In this document: positions 1 to 6,681 of the stretch, in pieces
How positions within the stretch are numbered: position 1 is the first letter of the stretch
How the letters are laid out: each line of letters starts with the position of its first letter
NCBI RefSeq assembly: GCF_000737325.1
Contig: NZ_CP011125.1
Location: forward strand, 5,208,001 to 5,272,000
DNA length: 64,000 nt
Reading direction: 5' to 3'
DNA from: Sandaracinus amylolyticus
Lineage (GTDB): Bacteria > Myxococcota_A > Polyangia > Polyangiales > Sandaracinaceae
Notes under the pieces: model-generated
Told to the model about the DNA's origin: nothing
The model's input: only the letters and a program-made list of their open reading frames with translations
Database searches by the model: none
Translations under genes and position numbers: made by a program

Positions 1-482
1 CTCGGCAGCACCGGCACCGCGGCCTGCGCGAGGATCGGCCCGGTGTCGACGCCCGCGTCGACGAGATGCACGGTGCACCCGCTGAGGCGCACGCCCGCGG
101 CGACCGCCTGCGCGGGTCCGTCGGTGCCGGGGAACGCGGGGAGCAGCGCGGGGTGCACGTTGACGATGCGGTACGGAAACCGCGCGAGCATCGCGGGCCC
201 GACGATGCGCATGAAGCCCGCGAGCACGACGAGGCCCGGCGCGAAGGACGCGACCTCGTCGGCGAGCGCCGCGTCCCACGCCTCGCGCGACGCGTGATCC
301 TTGGGACGACACACGCGCGTCGGGATGCCGCGCTCGGCCGCGAACGCGAGCGCGTCGGCCTGCGAGCGATCCGCGAGCACGCCGGCGATGCGCGCGTCGC
401 AGCGCCCCGCGTCGATGGCCGCACAGATCGCGCGGAGGTTGGAGCCACGGCCGGAGACGAGCACGGCGAGGTCGAGGGTCAT
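1..482 (-). CDS. purN: Phosphoribosylglycinamide formyltransferase (GART), 3' end outside window
   Basis: Transfers a formyl group from 10-formyl-THF to GAR in step 3 of de novo purine synthesis, in the cytosol. The minus-strand translation from the ATG at 482 begins MTLDLAVLVSGRGSNLRAIC, the classic PurN N-terminus with the SGRGSNL phosphate-binding loop. Further on it has VLAGFMRIVGP and IVNVHPALLPAFPG, which carry the formyl-transfer Asn-His motif, then GCTVHLVDAGVDTGPI. About 160 of the usual 190-220 residues are present before the gene leaves the window at base 1. It is divergent from the gene at 646 across an AT-rich spacer that probably holds its promoter. Family assignment is secure. 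Confidence 0.95.
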   Translation of the reverse strand, partial: MTLDLAVLVSGRGSNLRAICAAIDAGRCDARIAGVLADRSQADALAFAAERGIPTRVCRPKDHASREAWDAALADEVASFAPGLVVLAGFMRIVGPAMLARFPYRIVNVHPALLPAFPGTDGPAQAVAAGVRLSGCTVHLVDAGVDTGPILAQAAVPVLP

Positions 483-565
483 CGCGCGCGCATGAGAGCA
501 GAGGAGCCCCGGGGTCGCCAGCGACGGCGACGGCGCGCGACCGGTGAACACGTCGCGCGCGGCGC

Positions 566-620
566 GAAATATGAATCGTATAATTTGATCTTCCAACTGT
601 TGTACGGATCATCTAGATTC
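566..620. promoter_or_regulatory. AT-rich divergent promoter region with perfect TATAAT
   Basis: This 55-bp stretch is mostly A/T in DNA that is otherwise very GC-rich. It contains TATAAT at 579-584 on the plus strand and an ATCTAGAT palindrome at 611-618. On the minus strand TTGGAA and CATATT sit 17 bp apart, a possible purN promoter. No convincing plus-strand -35 box is visible at the normal spacing, so the plus promoter could rely on an activator. Position between divergent purN and the gene at 646 supports a control region; exact starts are not determined. Confidence 0.5.
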
Positions 621-645
621 CGCTTCGCAGGGGGAGGGAACGCTG

Positions 646-1911
646 ATGAGCACCTCGTCGGCACAAGGGGAGCGGCCTGCGCTGTCGTGGTCGCGGCTCG
701 CGTGGCAGAGCGCTCGCGCGGTGTGGGGCCTGGTCCGCTGCGCGCCGCACGTGCGGCTGCGCCATCTGCGCGCGGTGCGCGAAGCGACGCGTCGCGCACG
801 CGCGAGCGATCCACGGCCGTCGCCGCTGCGACGCGTCGCGGACGGAGTGCACGAGATCGATCCGCGCTGGCTCGACGGTGCGCCCTCCGAGCCGCTCCGC
901 TGCGTGGACTCGATGATCGTCCTGCACTTCGTGGGGACCGGCGAGACGCGGCACGGCCCGCTGCCCGGCATCGCGCGGCTCGTGCGGGCGTGCCCCGCGC
1001 TGCGCGCGCCGCGGCACTTCGTCGTCGACGGTCCGTCGGACCCGCTCGCGTACGAGGATCTCGCGACGCTGAGCCCGCGCATCTGGGCCTCGATCGAGCC
1101 GCTGATCGATGCGTCGAGCGGGCCCTTCGTGCTGGTGGGGCTCAGCCGCGGCGGCGCGCTCGCGCTCGAGGCGGCGGCGCGCATCGCCGACGAGAAGCGC
1201 AAGGCGGTGTCGTGCGTCGCGCTCTCACCGCCGCTCGCGCGGCCGCGGCGTCTGCCGCGCATCGTCGAGACGATCGCGGGGTTCGGCGCGCTCGCGACGG
1301 CGTACACGGACGCGGTGGAGCGCGGCGTCGTGCCTACGTGGCTCGTGCGCTGCGCGACGCGCGTGGTGCGCGCGCTGCAGCTCGCGATCACCGCGTACAT
1401 CCTCGCCGACCTGCGCGCGGCCGACGACGAGACGCTCTCGTGGACGCTGCGCGATCTCGACGACCACGAGGGCGTCGACTCCGCGCTCAGACAGGTCGGC
1501 GAGTTCGGGCTGCTCCAGCGGACGAGCGAGGTGGAGCTCGTGCGCTTCACGCGCTTCGTGGCGCGCTCGCTCGTCCACAACGAGCTCGCGTGGGCGCTCG
1601 CGCTCTGGGGCGAGGACGACAGCTGGCTCGCGCCGAGCGCGTGCCGTGGGCAGATCGAGCGCGCGCTGGCGCGGCTGCGGAGCGCGCAGGGCGCGATCGC
1701 GACGTGCATGGTGCCCGGCCACCACAACCTCTCGCGCAGCGCGACGGACGACCTCCACGCGCTGAGCCCCCACTTCGAGCGCGCGGTGAGCGAAGCCCGC
1801 GCGCGCGCCGAGCACGAAGCACGGCGCCAGCGCTCGCGCGCACGGCTGGAGCGCCGCATGCGCGAGGGCCTGACGACGACCGACCCCGCCTCCGAGGAAC
1901 GACATGTCTAG
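646..1911 (+). CDS. Predicted alpha/beta-hydrolase-fold protein, function unknown
   Basis: A 421-residue protein I cannot assign to a named family. The start is supported by a purine-rich GGGGGAGGGAACG just upstream of ATG 646. The centre has a GLSRGG nucleophile elbow (Ser167), a possible acid in LWGEDDSW, and a late His pair in VPGHHNL (His359/360). Together these look like an intact Ser-Asp-His triad of an alpha/beta hydrolase. No signal peptide is evident. The C-terminal 50 residues are highly charged and helical (Arg/Glu/Ala-rich). Its stop overlaps the next gene by 8 bp, so the two are probably co-translated. Hydrolase fold is inference from motif order; the substrate is unknown. Confidence 0.6.
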   Translation: MSTSSAQGERPALSWSRLAWQSARAVWGLVRCAPHVRLRHLRAVREATRRARASDPRPSPLRRVADGVHEIDPRWLDGAPSEPLRCVDSMIVLHFVGTGETRHGPLPGIARLVRACPALRAPRHFVVDGPSDPLAYEDLATLSPRIWASIEPLIDASSGPFVLVGLSRGGALALEAAARIADEKRKAVSCVALSPPLARPRRLPRIVETIAGFGALATAYTDAVERGVVPTWLVRCATRVVRALQLAITAYILADLRAADDETLSWTLRDLDDHEGVDSALRQVGEFGLLQRTSEVELVRFTRFVARSLVHNELAWALALWGEDDSWLAPSACRGQIERALARLRSAQGAIATCMVPGHHNLSRSATDDLHALSPHFERAVSEARARAEHEARRQRSRARLERRMREGLTTTDPASEERHV

Positions 1912-3313
1912 CCCCGGCGAACGCGACGATCTCACCACGCTCGAAGGCATCCGCAGGACGTTCGCGCGCCGCTTCGAGACGAGCCGTCTCGGCTACCACG
2001 CGCTCGGCGAGGCCGTGCTGCAGGCGTACTGGGCGAACGCGACGGAGCGCGGGCGCCCCGCGAGCGCGATGACGTTCCGCAACTTCCTCCAGGGCAAGAC
2101 GGTGCTGCGCGATCCCACCGCGCTCGAGCTGTACTTCGCGGAGCTCGGCGCGACCGACGACGAGATGCGCACCATCCGCGGCACGCTGCAGCGCGAGCTC
2201 GCGCGACGCGTCGCCGCGCCCCGACAGCGCGCCGCGCTCTCGGCGCTCGGGGATCGCGCGATCGAGGCGATGCCGTACAGCCGCGCGATCGCGGAGTGCG
2301 AGGTGGTCACGCAGTTCGAGGAGTCGATCGCGGCGCCCGTCGCGTTCGTCACTCCGACCGACTACATGCTCGGCGCGGGCGCGCCGTCGACGCCGGATCC
2401 CGATCCCGAGAAGTGGGGTGTCGTGCCGTACCTGCGCGCGCTGCTCCGCTACCTCGACGGGATGGAGCGCGAGTTCGTGGAGTCGCTCGCGCGCATCCCG
2501 AAACGCGACGTCGCGAAGCGGCAGCTCGCGGTCGCGGCGGATCTGCGCGAGGCGCTCTCGGCGTACGCGGGGTGGCTGCTGCACTGGCCGACGTACGCGG
2601 AGCTCTTCTTCTCGCGGCGTCGCTACGTGCTGCACGGCTCGGTGCCGGAGGAGCAGCGGCAGCTCGCGATCGCGCTCGCGAAGCGCTGCTCGCGGTTCCT
2701 GCACGCGCCGCTCTCGCGCTTCGCGCTCGAGGTGATCCTCGAGGGCGAGGATCCCGAGCGACGGCTCGCGTCGTCGGAGGCGGCGATCGCGCTCGAGGCG
2801 ATCGCGCAGCGCGCGGTGGCGATCCCGCACGCGTTCTACGTGACGGTCGTGCTCGGCAGCTCGGGCACCGGCGCGGCGTTCCAGGCGGCGTACCAGCTGC
2901 GCCGCGAGGAGGCGGGCAACCGCGTCGCGGGGCCGCGCTTCTGGAGCGAGTCGCACGACTCGATCGTCGATGCGTACGACGAGACCGTGCACGCCGCGAA
3001 CGACGCGATCGAGCGCGACCCGATGATCACGTACGGCGAGCTGAAGCGGCTCTACGACGAGCAGGCGCGCGCGGTGCGCGGCGCGATGCACGCGGTGTGG
3101 GAGCAGGACTACGCGTCGTCGATCGTGCGCGAGATCGGGATGTTGCTGATCGGCGCGCTGCACGAGCGGCGCGTGCTCTCGGATCGCGAGATGCTCGCCG
3201 CGACCGAGGCGCTGCTGGTGTCGCGGCGCGGCGCGCGGATCCTCGACGCGACGCGCGACGTCTCGCGCTTCCGCAGCGACGAGCCGCCGCCGATCGTGCA
3301 CGAAGCGTCGTAG
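1904..3313 (+). CDS. Hypothetical protein, possible N-terminal helix-turn-helix
   Basis: A 469-residue, mostly helical protein with no family I recognise. The first 85 residues (GYHALGEAVLQAYW, then MTFRNFLQGKTVLRDPTALE and LGATDDEM) resemble the organisation of XRE-like DNA-binding domains, in which a short recognition helix precedes a choice-of-position helix. This is weak inference. The remainder is rich in Ala, Arg and Glu, with no membrane segments and no catalytic motif that I can see. The ATG at 1904 lies inside the last codons of the upstream gene (8-bp overlap, ATGTCTAG), implying translational coupling and a shared role with the hydrolase-like protein. Confidence 0.6.
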   Translation: MSSPGERDDLTTLEGIRRTFARRFETSRLGYHALGEAVLQAYWANATERGRPASAMTFRNFLQGKTVLRDPTALELYFAELGATDDEMRTIRGTLQRELARRVAAPRQRAALSALGDRAIEAMPYSRAIAECEVVTQFEESIAAPVAFVTPTDYMLGAGAPSTPDPDPEKWGVVPYLRALLRYLDGMEREFVESLARIPKRDVAKRQLAVAADLREALSAYAGWLLHWPTYAELFFSRRRYVLHGSVPEEQRQLAIALAKRCSRFLHAPLSRFALEVILEGEDPERRLASSEAAIALEAIAQRAVAIPHAFYVTVVLGSSGTGAAFQAAYQLRREEAGNRVAGPRFWSESHDSIVDAYDETVHAANDAIERDPMITYGELKRLYDEQARAVRGAMHAVWEQDYASSIVREIGMLLIGALHERRVLSDREMLAATEALLVSRRGARILDATRDVSRFRSDEPPPIVHEAS

Positions 3314-3319
3314 TCGAGA

Positions 3320-3364
3320 TCGTTGGAGCTCCAACGAATCCGAGCGCGCCTCGCGCGCGCTCGG
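3320..3364. terminator. 18-bp palindrome followed by strong hairpin
   Basis: A perfect 18-bp palindrome centred on GGAGCTCC occupies 3320-3337. It is followed directly by a hairpin with 10-bp arms CCGAGCGCGC/GCGCGCTCGG (3340-3349 and 3355-3364) and a 5-nt loop. They sit 6 bp after the stop of the 1904 gene. No T-tract follows, so factor-independent termination is plausible but unproven; the palindrome alone could equally be an operator for the lipase gene. Confidence 0.45.
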
Positions 3365-3498
3365 TAGGCACTCGTGCGCGCGGATCCCGCGCGCTCGACA
3401 GGGGTCTCGTGCGCGCGGCGTCGGTCGCGCGCGCGAGGTGACGTGCGCGCATGGAGCGCGCGCGAGGGGAGCGGTCCGTCTGGAATAGGAGGCTCGAT

Positions 3499-4818
3499 AT
3501 GCTCGGCTTGCGTGGGAAGGGGTGGCACACGCTCTTGGCTTGTTCGCTGATCGCCGGCTGCGGAGGGGGCAGCGGCGGAGGCACGGAGGAGGCGCCGGGA
3601 GCGGCGCTGCACGGAGGGGACGCGGCGGTCGGCGCGCTCGATCACAACCCGGTCGTGCTGCTGCACGGCTTCTTCGGGTGGGGCCGCGACGAGCTGCTCG
3701 GCTGGAAGCACTTCGGTGGCACCCGCGACCTCGAGGCGGAGCTGCGCGCCGAGGGGTTCGACACGGTGACGGTCGCGGTCGGTCCTCTCTCGAGCAACTG
3801 GGATCGCGCGGCAGAGATGTACGCGCAGCTCGTCGGCGGCACCGTCGACTACGGCGTCGCGCACTCGCGCGAGCATCGACACGCGCGCTTCGGGCGCACC
3901 TACGACGCGCTCCTGCCGGGCCTCGGCGAGGTCGGCCCGGACGGAGACGTGCAGCGCGTGAACGTCATCGCGCACAGCCAGGGATCGCAGACCGCGCGCG
4001 TGCTGATCGCGCTCCTCGCCGACGGCGACGGGGCGGAGCGCGCGGCATGCCCCGCGGGCGAGTGCCCCGACGGCGAGCCGCCGCTCTCGCCGCTCTTCGC
4101 GGGCGGCGGGCCGCAGTGGGTGCACGGCGTCGCGACGCTCTCGGGCGCGAACGACGGATCGACGCTCGCGCACGCGCTGCAGAACGATCTGAACCCGAAC
4201 GGGCTCATCGCGGGGCTCGCGGTCGCGGTGAACACGCTCGGCGCGAGCGGGCTCTACGACTTCAAGCTCGATCAGTTCGGGCTCGCGCCGCGCGCCGCGA
4301 GCGAGCCGCTCACCGCGTACTTCGAGCGCATCACGCACACGATGCTCGACGCGGACAACCTCGACACCGCGTTCTACGACCTCTCGCTCGACGGCGCGGC
4401 GGAGCTCAACCGCTGGGCGCGCGCACGGCCCGACGTCGTCTACTTCTCGTGGTCGAACCACACGTCGCTGCCGATCCCGCTCGCGGGCCATCACCGGCCG
4501 ATGAGCGAGACGAACCTCTTCCTCTGGGGCTTCACCGCGTTCATGGGGAACTACCAGGTCGCCGGCGTGGACGCGCGCAGCCTCTGGGAGAACGACGGCA
4601 TCGTGAACACGCTCGCGATGGACGGGCCGCACGCGGCGTCGACCGACGTCGTCGCGCGCTTCGACGGCACGATCCGCAGCGGCGTCTGGCAGCTCGTCGA
4701 GCGCCGACGCGGGTGGGATCACTGGGACATGCTCGGGCTGCTCGATCTGCGGCACGACTTCTCGCAGACGCGCGGGCTCTACGTCGACGCGGCGCGCCTC
4801 CTCCGCAGCTCGGAGTGA
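3499..4818 (+). CDS. Secreted lipoprotein lipase, Bacillus/Staphylococcus family I.5 type
   Basis: A 439-residue triacylglycerol lipase. ATG 3499 is chosen over an in-frame ATG at 3451 because AGGAGG lies 6-7 bases before it and because it directly begins a lipoprotein signal (lipobox SLIAGC, lipidated Cys21). The mature part has NPVVLLHGFFGWGRDE (oxyanion region), VGPLSSNWDRA, YGVAHSREHRHARFGRTY (with the His pair of the family's structural zinc site), and the nucleophile elbow AHSQGS (Ser160). YDFKLDQFGL and LENDGIVNT-like WENDGIVNTLAMDGP also occur, all in the order of Geobacillus lipases. A catalytic His follows near GWDHWDMLG. The anchor predicts an outer-membrane or surface location, unlike the freely secreted Bacillus enzymes. 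It converges on the histidine kinase gene with a 3-bp gap. Confidence 0.88.
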   Translation: MLGLRGKGWHTLLACSLIAGCGGGSGGGTEEAPGAALHGGDAAVGALDHNPVVLLHGFFGWGRDELLGWKHFGGTRDLEAELRAEGFDTVTVAVGPLSSNWDRAAEMYAQLVGGTVDYGVAHSREHRHARFGRTYDALLPGLGEVGPDGDVQRVNVIAHSQGSQTARVLIALLADGDGAERAACPAGECPDGEPPLSPLFAGGGPQWVHGVATLSGANDGSTLAHALQNDLNPNGLIAGLAVAVNTLGASGLYDFKLDQFGLAPRAASEPLTAYFERITHTMLDADNLDTAFYDLSLDGAAELNRWARARPDVVYFSWSNHTSLPIPLAGHHRPMSETNLFLWGFTAFMGNYQVAGVDARSLWENDGIVNTLAMDGPHAASTDVVARFDGTIRSGVWQLVERRRGWDHWDMLGLLDLRHDFSQTRGLYVDAARLLRSSE

Positions 4819-4821
4819 GCG

Positions 4822-6492
4822 CTACGCGTGCACGGTGACCTCGGGGGCGGGCGCGCGCAGCCGCCGGGGCAGCTCGACGACGAACGTCGAGCCCTGCCCC
4901 GGCGTGCTCGCGACGACGATGGTCCCGCCGTGCGCGCTCACGATCTGGTGCGCGATGTAGAGGCCGAGGCCGAGCCCGCCGTAGCTGCGTGCCGACGATG
5001 CGCGCACGAAGCGCTCGAAGATGCGCTCGAGGTCGGGCTCCGCGATGCCGATGCCGTGATCGCGCACCTCGATGCGCGCGGTCGAGGGCGTGCCGACGAC
5101 GTGCACGTCGATCGGGCGTCCCTCGCCGTACTTGATCGCGTTCGAGAGCAGGTTCGTGAGCACCTGATCGACGCGAAGCGGATCCCACGTGCCCTCGATC
5201 GAGCGCGGCTCGATCGAGAGCGCGATCGTGGAGCCACCGGTCGTGCCCGCAGCGCGGAAGCGCTCGACGACCTCGCTCGCGATCACCGCGAGGTCGGTGT
5301 GCGCGGGCTTCATCTCGAGGCGTCCGGCGCTCGCGCGCGTGACGTCGAGCAAGGTCGAGACGAGATCCTCGAGGCGCCGGACCTGGCGCAGCGAGGAGCG
5401 CAGCATGTCCTTCGTGTTCGGGAGCCACGCGCTGCGGTCCGCGGCCGCGGCGAGGAGCTGCATCTGCAGCTTCAGCGGCGTGAGCGGGGTGCGCAGCTCG
5501 TGCGAGGCGATCGAGAGGAACTCGTCGCGCGCGTGGACGGCCTCGGTGCGCTCGACGATGCGCCGCTCGAGCTCCTCGTTCGCGCGCTGGAGCTCCTGCT
5601 CCGCGCGCACGCGCTCCGCGGCCTCGAGCGCGCGCCCCACGAAGTCGGCCATCGACGCGGCGCACTGCACGTCGTCGTGGTCCCACTGGCGGGCCGCGCC
5701 GCAGTGCTCGAAGCAGAGCACGCCCGCGAGCTGCCCGCAGAACCGCACCGGCGCGTCGAGCATCGACACGATGTCGAGCGGGCGCAGGTACTCCGGCGCG
5801 AGCTCGCGCGTCGCGATGTGCGTCTGCACGTCGTCCGCGACGATCGCGCGATCCTCCGCGAGCGCCTCGAAGTAGTCGGGGTGATCGCACGCGAAGATCT
5901 CGGCCCCCGCGGAGTGCTGCGCCTGCTCGACCTCGAAAAGATCCTGGCAGACGATCTTCGTGCGGCTCGGATCGTAGAGCCACACCGAGGTGCGCTTCAC
6001 GCCCATCGCCTCCGCCGCGGCCTCGGTGACCTCGCGGATCGCGCCCGCGAGATCGCCGCGCGCCGCGAGCAGGCTCGTCGCGAGCCGCAGGTAGAGCTCG
6101 TTGCGGCGCCGCATCGTGCGCTCGTGCTCTTCCTCGGACCCGAGGCGCCCGTCGCCGGTGCGCACCATCGTCGCGGCGAAGAGCACGTCGCCGTCCGGCT
6201 CCTCGCCGACGAGCCCGCCGGTCACGCGCACCGAGATGCGCTCGCCGCTCGCGGTGATGAGCTCCTTGTCGTAGGGCTCACCGCGCCGCGCCTGCAGTCG
6301 ATTGAGCTCCCACTGCTTCTGCGCGCCCGCGCTGATGCTCCAGTAGTCGAGCTCCGGCGGCGGATCGCTCGGGTGGCCCAGCATCGCGTAGAACGCGCGG
6401 TTCGCGTCGCGGACGCGACCTCGCCCGTCCCACACGACCATCGCGGCAGGGAGCTGGTCCACGATCGACGCCAGCGAGACTGCGCGAGCCAT
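4822..6492 (-). CDS. PAS-GAF sensor histidine kinase (cytoplasmic)
   Basis: A 556-residue two-component sensor kinase with no membrane segment. A PAS domain occupies roughly residues 5-115 (IVDQLPAAMVVWDGRGRVRD), followed by a GAF domain (about 150-300), a short coiled linker, a HisKA domain with phospho-acceptor His331 in SIASHELRTPLTPLKL, and an ATPase domain with N-box QVLTNLLSNAIKYG, G1 RDHGIGI and G2 GGLGLGLYIAH. The ATG at 6492 has GGGAGCG upstream and starts immediately before the PAS. It is divergent from another kinase at 6682; no response regulator is attached on its own strand, so it may share the regulator at 9585. The signal sensed is unknown. Confidence 0.93.
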   Translation of the reverse strand: MARAVSLASIVDQLPAAMVVWDGRGRVRDANRAFYAMLGHPSDPPPELDYWSISAGAQKQWELNRLQARRGEPYDKELITASGERISVRVTGGLVGEEPDGDVLFAATMVRTGDGRLGSEEEHERTMRRRNELYLRLATSLLAARGDLAGAIREVTEAAAEAMGVKRTSVWLYDPSRTKIVCQDLFEVEQAQHSAGAEIFACDHPDYFEALAEDRAIVADDVQTHIATRELAPEYLRPLDIVSMLDAPVRFCGQLAGVLCFEHCGAARQWDHDDVQCAASMADFVGRALEAAERVRAEQELQRANEELERRIVERTEAVHARDEFLSIASHELRTPLTPLKLQMQLLAAAADRSAWLPNTKDMLRSSLRQVRRLEDLVSTLLDVTRASAGRLEMKPAHTDLAVIASEVVERFRAAGTTGGSTIALSIEPRSIEGTWDPLRVDQVLTNLLSNAIKYGEGRPIDVHVVGTPSTARIEVRDHGIGIAEPDLERIFERFVRASSARSYGGLGLGLYIAHQIVSAHGGTIVVASTPGQGSTFVVELPRRLRAPAPEVTVHA

Positions 6493-6503
6493 CCGACGCT
6501 CCC

Positions 6504-6518
6504 ACGTGATCGTCACGT
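6504..6518. promoter_or_regulatory. Dyad ACGTGA-N3-TCACGT between divergent kinases
   Basis: Perfect 6-bp inverted arms around TCG, 12 bp upstream of the minus-strand kinase start, in the 189-bp spacer between two divergent sensor kinases. It could be an operator, but a dyad this short arises by chance fairly easily. The rest of the spacer shows nothing I recognise. Confidence 0.25.
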
Positions 6519-6681
6519 AGCGCCCGCAGACACCGGCTACACGGATCGCGCGTGCGATCGCCGGCGCGCCAGCGACGAGATTCGTCAGACGTAGCGCGCT
6601 GCCTCGCGCGCTCGTCGTTCGCTCCACGCGTACGTGGCCGTGACGTGGGGCACGACGCCTGCTTCGTGCCGGCTCGCAGCG

